A stretch of 64,000 nucleotides of DNA from Taibaiella soli (GTDB taxonomy: Bacteria; Bacteroidota; Bacteroidia; Chitinophagales; Chitinophagaceae): assembly GCF_003236175.1 (NCBI RefSeq), contig NZ_QKTW01000003.1, positions 62,001 through 126,000 of the forward strand, read 5' to 3'. Shown here one piece after another: positions 36,010 to 42,986 of this stretch. A model generated the notes under the pieces. It saw nothing but the letters and a program-made list of their open reading frames with translations, did not search any database and was not told the origin of the DNA. The position numbers and the translations under genes were made by a program. How positions within the stretch are numbered: position 1 is the stretch's first letter; each line of letters begins with the position of its first letter.

Positions 36010-36687
36010 ATGCAACAAAGACCTTTTGAATCGTTACGGCAGTTACCCAACAAATCATTAAATGAGCATGTCTCAGAACTGCCAGGGAGAAAACGAAGAC
36101 AATCAGAATCAGAAAGCGCGCTACTCCGGAGTCAGATAACGCCGCATTTCCTGTACAACACTCTCAATTTTTTCTATGCAAAATCATTACGGTTATCCGA
36201 TGAATTAGCTGACGGCATCATGAAGCTATCGGAAATCATGCATTATTCTTTGCGAAAGCATGATGCTGAAGGATTAGCTATTTTGAATGAAGAGTTAGAT
36301 CACATTCACAATGTTCTTGACTTAGCCCGATTCCGGTTTAGCGACAAGCTTTATCTGGAAACCGATTTTGACATATTTGACAACAATCTCAAAACAATTC
36401 CATTTCTCTTTATTACACTGGTGGAGAATATCCTGAAACATGGAGATCTCTCAGATGGTAATTATCCGGCAAAGGTGTCTATTAAACAATCTGACGACAA
36501 CACTATCTGTTATGCATCTACCAATAAAAAGCGGCGTAGCATAGCGGAAAAAACTACGAGTGTTGGCCTTGCCTATGTGGCGTCTCAGCTCAAAGATACC
36601 TTTGGAAATAACGGCTACCGGATGACCGTTGTCGAAGATGAACAGCAATATTTTATTACGGTTTCATTGCCTGTTGTAAAACGATAG
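36010..36687 (+). CDS. LytS-type histidine kinase without a sensor domain
   Basis: The protein has 225 residues, a His_kinase (YehU/LytS family) catalytic core only. The phospho-accepting His46 lies in SQITPHFLYNTLNFFYAKSL and the ATP-site N-box in PFLFITLVENILKHGD, with a C-terminal GLAYVASQLKDTFG. Family members usually have several membrane helices or TPRs before this core; here only a ~35-residue polar N-terminus is present. The preceding 240 bp show no membrane-coding frame. Its stop lies 4 bp before the response regulator start, so the two form a coupled pair. It probably controls the downstream lanthipeptide genes. Confidence 0.8.
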   Translation: MQQRPFESLRQLPNKSLNEHVSELPGRKRRQSESESALLRSQITPHFLYNTLNFFYAKSLRLSDELADGIMKLSEIMHYSLRKHDAEGLAILNEELDHIHNVLDLARFRFSDKLYLETDFDIFDNNLKTIPFLFITLVENILKHGDLSDGNYPAKVSIKQSDDNTICYASTNKKRRSIAEKTTSVGLAYVASQLKDTFGNNGYRMTVVEDEQQYFITVSLPVVKR

Positions 36688-36691
36688 CTAT

Positions 36692-37411
36692 ATGATCCGC
36701 TGCGTCATCTTAGATGATGAGGAGCATGCATTGGATGTGTTGACACAACATATCCAACGGCATGGTCAATTCTCATTAATAGCTGCAACGACTAGCATCA
36801 CGGAGGTTTTAAAACTTGCGTCTGATGGTGCTATGGATTTGTTGTTCCTCGATATTGACATGCCTGGTATTTCCGGGCTTGAACTGGCGAAATTAGTTGT
36901 CGATCAATGCGAGATAATATTTACCACCGGTTGTCCTGATTGTGCGCTGAATAGCTATGAAATTGGTGCGATCGACTATTTGCTGAAGCCGATATCGTAT
37001 ACGCGATTTTTAAAGGCAGCGTTAAAAGCGCGTGGGTTTATAAAAAGAACAAAAAGTGAAGCGTCGTCTGTAACAGGTTTTTTTTATGTCAAGACCGGTA
37101 TAAAGAACAGTGTGGTGAAAATTGCCATCGACAAGATCACGCACGTCGAAGGGCTTCAGAACTACGTTGGCATTTATCATGAAGGGAAAAAGACGATGGC
37201 TTACTTAACGCTAAAAGAGCTGGAAGCTGCATTGCCAAACGATCGTTTTGTGCGGGTGCATAGATCCTTTATCGTTTCCATTGCAGCAATCGTGAAAATA
37301 GAAAACAACTGTATAGAGTTAAACGATGTTAAGGATGTAATAAATGTCGGAGAAAGCTATAAAACAAAACTCTGGGAGATGGTTCGCAAACATACGCTCG
37401 GTGGTAGCTAA
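36692..37411 (+). CDS. LytTR-family response regulator
   Basis: The protein has 239 residues. The receiver domain (1-118) has acidic pocket residues in LDDEEHALD and phospho-acceptor Asp54 in LLFLDIDMPGISGLELA. The LytTR DNA-binding domain is at about 133-235 (DKITHVEGLQNYVGIYHEGK, RFVRVHRSFIVSIAAIVKIE). It is the cognate partner of the soluble kinase 4 bp upstream and most likely the local activator or repressor of the precursor genes, whose shared upstream block begins ~105 bp after its stop. Confidence 0.88.
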   Translation: MIRCVILDDEEHALDVLTQHIQRHGQFSLIAATTSITEVLKLASDGAMDLLFLDIDMPGISGLELAKLVVDQCEIIFTTGCPDCALNSYEIGAIDYLLKPISYTRFLKAALKARGFIKRTKSEASSVTGFFYVKTGIKNSVVKIAIDKITHVEGLQNYVGIYHEGKKTMAYLTLKELEAALPNDRFVRVHRSFIVSIAAIVKIENNCIELNDVKDVINVGESYKTKLWEMVRKHTLGGS

Positions 37412-37516
37412 ACTAGTGATTAATCCCTGTTAAAAGCAGATTGACATAAAACGTCTGGGGAAATTGAAAATGCCTGCTACATTCGGAAAAACGTTATGAG
37501 CGGGTGGTCTAAGATC

Positions 37517-37718
37517 AAACCGGGCAGGATATATATGCTGATATGCCTTTGCAGCGTGTAACTATATTGTGATGGACGTTGATGCAGATGTCGAATGCCA
37601 GTCGCCGGCTGCAATGGGCGGCGCTCAAAAATGCAAACAGCAACCGTGCCTGTACACGGCGTAAATGACAGCGTAGCCTCTGACGATTATCGGGGCACAA
37701 TTGCTAAAAAATAGAGCA
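37517..37718 (+). promoter_or_regulatory. conserved upstream block of precursor 1 (copy 1 of 3)
   Basis: A ~200-bp block begins AAACCGGGC and ends at the ATG of precursor 1, 202 bp later. It shares with copies 2 and 3 the elements CCTTTGCAGC(G/A)TGTAAC, ATGCCAGTCGCCGGCTG and CAAACAGCAACCGTGCCTGT. Inside it GTCGCC / GGCGGC can pair (one G-T pair) around a 10-nt loop. Homology with copy 3 extends further upstream, to GATTAATCCCTG at 37418. It is likely promoter, operator and/or structured leader (inference). Confidence 0.7.
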
Positions 37719-37928
37719 ATGAAGAAAACAAAAATTGATGCGGCGAAATTGAAGCTGCACAAAGAAAAAATTTTAAATCTGACAAGTGAACAGATGAATG
37801 AGGTTAAAGGTGGTGGCACTTTGTGGAGTCTTATTGGCTGCTGTAAAAGCACAGTAGAGCCTGATCCTACGCCTGATCCAAGTCCGTCTACTATTAGAAG
37901 AGATAGTTATTGTATCTGTACCGTTTAG
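37719..37928 (+). CDS. lanA: class I lanthipeptide precursor 1
   Basis: A 69-residue peptide with ATG at 37719. Leader residues 1-32: MKKTKIDAAKLKLHKEKI then NLTSEQMNEVKGG, a Bacteroidota class I lanthipeptide-type leader with a double-Gly site (three Gly in a row, 31-33, so the cut may be after GG or GGG). The core begins GTLWSLIGCCKSTVEPDPTP and ends DSYCICTV: two Cys pairs (CC and CxC), with Ser/Thr before each pair for dehydration by LanB. The middle is Pro/Asp/Ser/Thr-rich. Leader and both Cys segments match precursors 2 and 3. Cytoplasmic substrate of LanB and LanC. Confidence 0.88.
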   Translation: MKKTKIDAAKLKLHKEKILNLTSEQMNEVKGGGTLWSLIGCCKSTVEPDPTPDPSPSTIRRDSYCICTV

Positions 37929-37947
37929 TTGCAGCGGTTTAAATCTT

Positions 37948-38002
37948 TAGGATGCCGGAGTAGTACATTTATAACAACTGTACTACCGACCGGAAATCCT
38001 AA
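37948..38002 (+). other. imperfect hairpin between precursors 1 and 2
   Basis: AGGAT, CCGG and GTAGTAC can pair with GTACTAC, CCGG and ATCCT across a 13-nt loop. There is no T tract, so it is more likely an RNA-processing or attenuation element allowing read-through into precursor 2 than a terminator. Confidence 0.4.
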
Positions 38003-38025
38003 AACTGCGGTTTAGTCTTGCGGCC

Positions 38026-38227
38026 AAACCGGGTATGAAGTGGTTACTGACATACCTTTTTGCAGCATGTAACTATCGGTGAAGGTACTAAAGTAACTGC
38101 GAAATGCCAGTCGCCGGCTGTAATGGGCGACTTACAAGTGCAAACAGCAGACGTGCCTGTACACGGTATAAATGACAGCGCGGTTTTATTGCGACAGGAA
38201 AACAGAATCGCTTTAAGTGAATCAGCA
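38026..38227 (+). promoter_or_regulatory. conserved upstream block of precursor 2 (copy 2 of 3)
   Basis: It begins AAACCGGGT exactly 202 bp before the ATG of precursor 2. It contains TTTTTGCAGCATGTAACTAT, ATGCCAGTCGCCGGCTGTAA and GTGCCTGTACACGG like the other copies. Here AGTCGCC / GGCGACT forms a 7-bp stem around a 10-nt loop. The block is in frame with the precursor (an open frame from 38060), but the amino acid changes between copies argue against translation as part of the leader. Confidence 0.7.
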
Positions 38228-38428
38228 ATGAAAAAAGTAGAACTGAATGTAGCCAAACTGCAATTGCACAAGGACAAAGTTTCCAATTTGACAAATGAAC
38301 AAATGAATGAAATTAAAGGCGGTGGTATTTTATGGAGTTTAATTGGTTGTTGCCAAAGTGTAGTGGAACCACCTCAAACATCTCGAACGTACGACGATAG
38401 CCAATGTATTTGTACACCGAAGAATTAG
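38228..38428 (+). CDS. lanA: class I lanthipeptide precursor 2
   Basis: A 66-residue peptide with ATG at 38228 (MKKVELNVAK). The leader continues LQLHKDKVSNLTNEQMNEIK and GG; the core is GILWSLIGCCQSVVEPPQTS plus a tail ending DDSQCICTPKN. It has the same leader, conserved LWSLIGCC segment and terminal CxC as precursor 1, with a different middle. Ser36, Ser44, Thr51, Ser52, Thr54 and Ser58 are candidate dehydration sites before the Cys. It is followed by a hairpin terminator and then by the first Ere-like gene. Confidence 0.88.
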   Translation: MKKVELNVAKLQLHKDKVSNLTNEQMNEIKGGGILWSLIGCCQSVVEPPQTSRTYDDSQCICTPKN

Positions 38429-38493
38429 ATTGTGGATGAACTGTAGCGTAAATAAATAAGCTATAATTTTTACCATATTTCAGAGTCAACATG

Positions 38494-38522
38494 CAACGGC
38501 TATCATTTAGTTATAGCCGTTG
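38494..38522 (+). terminator. terminator-type hairpin after precursor 2
   Basis: A stem CAACGGCTAT / ATAGCCGTTG with a 9-nt loop is followed by TTTTTTG. The same arm motif AACGGCTAT / ATAGCCGTT recurs after precursor 3. It probably limits expression of the Ere-like genes relative to precursors 1 and 2. Confidence 0.8.
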
Positions 38523-38549
38523 TTTTTTGTTTTTTATTAATTGCCTGTT

Positions 38550-39803
38550 ATGCTGTTTCGGTATTTTACTGCATTATTAGCCTTTGTTTCGTTCGCTTAT
38601 ATTTCTTCTGGAAAAGAGTCTGACAGCGCTTTTCAGGAAAAGAGTTTCGATATGCGCAGCGTCAAGAATCTTGAGTATTTTTATGAGATTGCTGATGGTA
38701 AACGGATTATTTTTTTAGGGGAGGAAGACCACAAAATCTCGGAATTTAATCAGTTGAAAACCCAGATCGTCAGTTCCTATAAAGAAAAGAACGAGCGGGT
38801 GGTTTTACTTTTTGAATCTTATATAGACGCAGCATTTTTAGGTTTCAGAAATGGCGCCGCAAATTTTCAATGGGCCGACAGTACGCCCAAGATTATGCCA
38901 ATCTGGGATAATACAGAAAACCTGGATCTTTTGAAGGAACCGGCCGAAGGACATTCTTTTTTAATTGGCGGAATAGATCCCCAGGATAACAGTTCCGTTT
39001 TTTACAAGACCTATCAGCAAACGCCTTTCTACAAGCATTTTAAAACAAACCATTTTTGGAATGACAGCTTAAACAATCGGTTGTTGTACCTCGATTCTAT
39101 ACGTTTTGTATTGCAGCGCCAGCGATCCATAGTTTTGGACGAAAATTGGAAAGCGAAGGACTCAAGCTCCAGTGCATTTCAAAACTTTATTTCCGATTGC
39201 AACAGATTGCTGCTCGATTATGGCCAGCTAGTCAAGCGCCTTCCGCAAGGACATACCGCAAATGAGCAGATTGACAGGGTGCTTGTTCAAAACCTTCCTT
39301 GGGACATCGAGGTCTCACTCAATCCGCTTATTTATGATGCACTTAGAAATAAGATGATGGCGGCTAACCTGAACTATCTGGCCGATAGCGTATTTGCTGG
39401 CTGGAAAATTATCGTCTGGGCCCATGATCTACATGTAATGAAAAGAGATCAGGATGAGCGGGTGAAGCAGTCCATATGCGTTTACTTGCCTAAATCGGTT
39501 ATGGACCAGTCTACAGTATTTCTTTTTAATACCAATTGCCATATTAAAAACAATGGCGAAAGGATAGAAAAAATGGGCATTGCCAGCTCTGCTACAATTC
39601 ATCAGTATCTGGCGGCGGGCAACGAGAGCTGTTTTTTTTCTTACCTGACAGATAAATCGCTGTGGTCAAAACAATTTAAACGCTATTACTGGGAACGATA
39701 CACACACGCGTGTCATTATAGGCCAGCGGAACTTTGCGATGGTATTTTTTATATCAAGGACACGCATACTTCCCATTTTCTGGATAAGTATATGCACGAA
39801 TAA
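38550..39803 (+). CDS. exported erythromycin-esterase-family protein 1
   Basis: The protein has 417 residues from ATG 38550, with an N-terminal hydrophobic signal (about 3-19), so it acts outside the cytoplasm. Family signatures of the erythromycin esterase (EreA/EreB) superfamily are present: GEEDHKISEF (His61), LLFES (Glu89) and WAHDLH (His292, His295), all expected active-site positions. A C-terminal KDTHTSHF adds another His. Characterised members hydrolyse macrolactones. In this cluster it may hydrolyse or rearrange a bond in the peptide or act in self-protection (inference). About half or more identical to the next protein. Confidence 0.78.
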   Translation: MLFRYFTALLAFVSFAYISSGKESDSAFQEKSFDMRSVKNLEYFYEIADGKRIIFLGEEDHKISEFNQLKTQIVSSYKEKNERVVLLFESYIDAAFLGFRNGAANFQWADSTPKIMPIWDNTENLDLLKEPAEGHSFLIGGIDPQDNSSVFYKTYQQTPFYKHFKTNHFWNDSLNNRLLYLDSIRFVLQRQRSIVLDENWKAKDSSSSAFQNFISDCNRLLLDYGQLVKRLPQGHTANEQIDRVLVQNLPWDIEVSLNPLIYDALRNKMMAANLNYLADSVFAGWKIIVWAHDLHVMKRDQDERVKQSICVYLPKSVMDQSTVFLFNTNCHIKNNGERIEKMGIASSATIHQYLAAGNESCFFSYLTDKSLWSKQFKRYYWERYTHACHYRPAELCDGIFYIKDTHTSHFLDKYMHE

Positions 39804-39852
39804 AAATTAAGCAGTGCGGACTTAATTAGACTGTTCAACGATCGCAAATACC

Positions 39853-41172
39853 ATGAATTTGAAAACTATGTCAATTAAACATTTTACTGTATTGCTGCTG
39901 TTGCTTGCCGGTGCTGGTTATTCTTTTGGAAACACAATAGACAGCAGTACCACACAAACAGAACAGATGGATATCGGGCAGATCAAAAACAGCAACTATT
40001 TTTATCAGATAGCAGACCAAAAGCGAGTTGTTTTTTTGGGCGAAGAAGATCACAAGGTTGCAGAGTTTAACCAGCTGAAAACCCAGATTATTAATAACTA
40101 CCGGGCCAGAGAACCACGGGTGCTATTATTGTTCGAATCGGCTGTGGATGCCGCATTCTACGGTTTTAGAGATAATATGAATAGTTTTTTATGGCCTGAT
40201 AGCAGCACCAAAATTTTTCCACTTTGGATAAATGCGGAGACTGAGGATTTGCTGATACCTTCCCAGCCCGGACATTCTTTTCTGATTGGGGGAATAGACC
40301 CGCAGCATCTGGATGATTTTTATGAAGACTATCAGAAGACCTCGTTTTTTCGTCATTTTCAATCAAGTCATTTTTGGAGCGATAGTTTTAATAATCGATT
40401 GTTGCAGTTGGATGCGATCCGCTTTAGTCTAATTAAGAAGAGGGGGTCCTTGTACACACTTACGAAAAAGGCGACGATAGCGCCCAAAGAAGATAGCCTG
40501 GCCGCTTTCAAAAACTATACATCGGATTGTAAACAGCTATTGGCTGACTACAAACGGCTTTTAGAAAACCTTCCGGTTGCAAATACCGTAAACGAAAAAA
40601 TTGATCGACTGGTTGTACTAAACCGGCCGTGGGAAATAGAAGTTTCGATAGCGATGGCGGACTATTCCCGGTCAAGAAATGAAATGATGGCGCGCAATCT
40701 GACTTATCTGGCTGATAGTGTATTCGCTGACTGGAAAATTATTGTGTGGGCGCATGACGGGCACGTTTTAAAGCAGACATTGCATGATCCGATAACGGAA
40801 GTAAAAGCTACTATCGGAACTTATTTGTCTAAATCATTTATGGATGAATCTGCCGTATTTCTGCTGAAGACAAACCGGCATATACTGAACGATGGAACAG
40901 CGCTGAATAAGACAAAAATTGCATCGTCTGAAACGGTGCATCAATATATGGCTGCGGGTAACGAAAATCAATTCTTTTCCCCAATTATAGATGCATCGTT
41001 GTGGTCAAAACAATTTAAACGCTGTTATTGGGATACGAATATCTATAAATGCAATTACCGGTTAAGCGATGTCTGCGATGGCATCTTCTATCTCAAAGAC
41101 ACTCATACACCGCATTTTCAGAGCCGTTATATGCGGGAGCGAAGACCTGCCGACGGTAAAAAAGCTGATTAG
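39853..41172 (+). CDS. exported erythromycin-esterase-family protein 2
   Basis: The protein has 439 residues with a signal peptide (about 8-26, ending YSFGN). The same active-site set is kept: GEEDHKVAEF (His67), LLFES (Glu95), WAHDGH (His301, His304) and KDTHTPHF. It is an evident paralogue of the protein encoded 49 bp upstream, differing mostly in the middle (about 195-225) and C-terminus (SRYMRERRPADGKKAD). Its stop codon overlaps the start of the duplicated block in front of precursor 3. Retention of both copies with intact catalytic residues implies two roles or substrates. Confidence 0.78.
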   Translation: MNLKTMSIKHFTVLLLLLAGAGYSFGNTIDSSTTQTEQMDIGQIKNSNYFYQIADQKRVVFLGEEDHKVAEFNQLKTQIINNYRAREPRVLLLFESAVDAAFYGFRDNMNSFLWPDSSTKIFPLWINAETEDLLIPSQPGHSFLIGGIDPQHLDDFYEDYQKTSFFRHFQSSHFWSDSFNNRLLQLDAIRFSLIKKRGSLYTLTKKATIAPKEDSLAAFKNYTSDCKQLLADYKRLLENLPVANTVNEKIDRLVVLNRPWEIEVSIAMADYSRSRNEMMARNLTYLADSVFADWKIIVWAHDGHVLKQTLHDPITEVKATIGTYLSKSFMDESAVFLLKTNRHILNDGTALNKTKIASSETVHQYMAAGNENQFFSPIIDASLWSKQFKRCYWDTNIYKCNYRLSDVCDGIFYLKDTHTPHFQSRYMRERRPADGKKAD

Positions 41173-41314
41173 TCCCTGCAAAAAGGCGATTCACATAAAT
41201 CTGGCAACTGAGAAAAAAGAGTCGGCTACATTGCCAAAATATTTGCGGGTGCAGTTGCCAACGACGGAAAGCTTATGCTCGATCGACGTTCAATTGCGAA
41301 ATGGTCTCATGATC

Positions 41315-41513
41315 AAACCGGGCATGAAGTGTTCCTGAATTTCCTTTGCAGCATGTAACGATTTGCAGTGGAATGTAAGCGCGCGCAATAATGCCAGCCG
41401 CCAGCTGTAATGGGCGACGCTTATAAATGCAAACAGCAACCGTGCCTGTACACGAAACAAATGGCAGCGCAGTTATGGCGACAAATAACATAATTGCTAA
41501 AAAAATAAAAGCA
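41315..41513 (+). promoter_or_regulatory. conserved upstream block of precursor 3 (copy 3 of 3)
   Basis: It begins AAACCGGGCATGAAGTG 199 bp before the ATG of precursor 3 and contains CCTTTGCAGCATGTAAC, ATGCCAGCCGCCAGCTGTAA and CAAACAGCAACCGTGCCTGT like copies 1 and 2. Homology with copy 1 extends upstream to GATTAGTCCCTG at 41167, overlapping the end of the second Ere-like gene. Confidence 0.7.
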
Positions 41514-41714
41514 ATGAAAAAAGTGAAAGTAGATGCGGCTAAGCTGCAATTGCACAAAGAGAAAATTTCAAATCTGACGAGTCAACAGATGGATGAAATT
41601 AAAGGTGGTGGTATCTTATGGAGCCTGATCGGCTGCTGCAAAAGCGTACCGCCGCCAGTACAATATAGCGATAAACCAGTAGTTGACAGCGATTGCATCT
41701 GCATTGGTCAATAA
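41514..41714 (+). CDS. lanA: class I lanthipeptide precursor 3
   Basis: A 66-residue peptide with ATG at 41514 (MKKVKVDAAK). Leader LQLHKEKISNLTSQQMDEIK and GG; core GILWSLIGCCKSVPPPVQYS ending VDSDCICIGQ. The LWSLIGCC segment is identical to precursor 2, and the DSxCIC end is shared. The middle is Pro/Val/Tyr-rich with few Ser/Thr. It is separated from precursors 1 and 2 by the two Ere-like genes and followed by a hairpin. Confidence 0.88.
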   Translation: MKKVKVDAAKLQLHKEKISNLTSQQMDEIKGGGILWSLIGCCKSVPPPVQYSDKPVVDSDCICIGQ

Positions 41715-41719
41715 AATGG

Positions 41720-41749
41720 AACGGCTATAATTATTCAATTATAGCCGTT
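41720..41749 (+). terminator. terminator-type hairpin after precursor 3
   Basis: A 13-bp perfect stem AACGGCTATAATT / AATTATAGCCGTT with loop ATTC, then TATTTCTCTTTT, lies 5 bp after the stop codon. It matches the arms of the hairpin after precursor 2. Confidence 0.82.
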
Positions 41750-41815
41750 ATTTCTCTTTTCAGACGTTGGTGCAGACACAGACATATTTTTTGAAACAGT
41801 TGCTATAAAACTCTT

Positions 41816-42976
41816 ATGACTGAAAATATCCGGCAAATTCTTGCGCATATAAACGCTGATCTGGATGCTCATCCACTCACTGGTGCGGCTCTGATCGGGG
41901 ACGGTGGCGGCATGGTCTTGTTTAAAACCCTGTACGCTACGCATTTTAATACCGAATACGAAAAGTTCGAGCAGGATATTAATGACCTGGTTCAGTATTC
42001 TTTTGACAGTCCAAGTCCCAATTTCTGTTATGGTAAAGCCGGTGTTCACTGGTTATTTCACTTCCTTTGTCACCGCCTGGACTTGATCGACGAAGCGCAG
42101 CTGGCCGATATTTGTATCGATCATGAAGCACTGGCCGGTTTATGTCTTTATGAAATGGCCAGAGGAAATTATGATGCGCTTTTTGGCGCCATCGGCGTAG
42201 CCAGAGGTCTTGTTTTTCCTTCTGTTGAGGGAAAAGAAACCCTGAATGAAAAAATCCTTACCACGCTGCTTGCTAACAACGATGGTGTTTCCAATATGAG
42301 CTGTTCATTTGATTTTAAAACTTATGTTCAGGAACCTGATATCGTTGATCTTGGCCTGGCTCACGGCCTGGCTTCTATTTTAAAATACAGCCTGGAATGT
42401 TATACCGCAAATATCGCCACAGATAAGGCGCGTATGCTGGCTGCCAACATCGTAACTTTTTTAAAATCTCAGGTAAATACAGCAGGTAAATATACGTTCG
42501 GATACGAAGTCGTCGCCGGGGAACCTCTCAAAAATGGTGGCCGGCTGGCCTGGTGTTACAGCGATCTTAGCACCGCCTACATTCTGTTGCAATACGGTCG
42601 GCTGTTTCACGATGAAGAAATCACCAACTGGGCCGTAACGATTATCAGACAGTGCAGCGAAATGACTGCTTCCGACGATACTACGCTCAAAGACGCTTGT
42701 TTTTGCCATGGCTCTGCAGGAATTGCTTATTTATTTATGAAAGCAAATCAGATTCATCCTTGCACCGAATTTAAAAATGCTGCCGACTACTGGATAGGCC
42801 AGACAGTTGCTGCAGCGGTTCCGGGTGAAGGCCTGGGCGGATACACCATGTATACCAAAGAAGATGGCTTTATCGCCAAGCCAAGCTTGCTGGAAGGTTC
42901 TACAGGCGTAGGACTGGTATTGCTTTCTTATCTCACAGGCGATTATTCCTGGGATTACTGTGTGATGCTCCAATAG
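41816..42976 (+). CDS. lanC: LanC-like lanthionine synthetase (cyclase)
   Basis: The protein has 386 residues. LanC adds Cys thiols to dehydrated Ser/Thr to make (methyl)lanthionine, using a zinc ion. The zinc ligands are present: Cys247 in LAWCYSDLSTAY and Cys297-His298 in ACFCHGSAGIAY. The upstream catalytic-type His183 is in LGLAHGLASILK, and the C-terminal repeat LLEGSTGVGLVLLSY completes the double alpha-barrel fold. It is followed by LanB after 10 bp. Full-length, cytoplasmic. Confidence 0.92.
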   Translation: MTENIRQILAHINADLDAHPLTGAALIGDGGGMVLFKTLYATHFNTEYEKFEQDINDLVQYSFDSPSPNFCYGKAGVHWLFHFLCHRLDLIDEAQLADICIDHEALAGLCLYEMARGNYDALFGAIGVARGLVFPSVEGKETLNEKILTTLLANNDGVSNMSCSFDFKTYVQEPDIVDLGLAHGLASILKYSLECYTANIATDKARMLAANIVTFLKSQVNTAGKYTFGYEVVAGEPLKNGGRLAWCYSDLSTAYILLQYGRLFHDEEITNWAVTIIRQCSEMTASDDTTLKDACFCHGSAGIAYLFMKANQIHPCTEFKNAADYWIGQTVAAAVPGEGLGGYTMYTKEDGFIAKPSLLEGSTGVGLVLLSYLTGDYSWDYCVMLQ

Positions 42977-42986
42977 TAAAAATACA

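Noticed and set aside
36010-36687. Frameshifted kinase missing an upstream membrane part
   Set aside because: No membrane-helix-coding frame was found in any reading frame of 35770-36009, so truncation by a simple frameshift is not supported.
38060-38227. Extended N-terminus of lanthipeptide precursor 2
   Set aside because: Copy 1 of the block has a stop between this segment and the precursor, and the MKK start with a standard leader exists in all three; kept only as a question in the findings.
38550-41172. Macrolide resistance determinants
   Set aside because: Although in the erythromycin esterase family, they are exported, duplicated and embedded in a lanthipeptide locus; antibiotic resistance is not supported by sequence alone.
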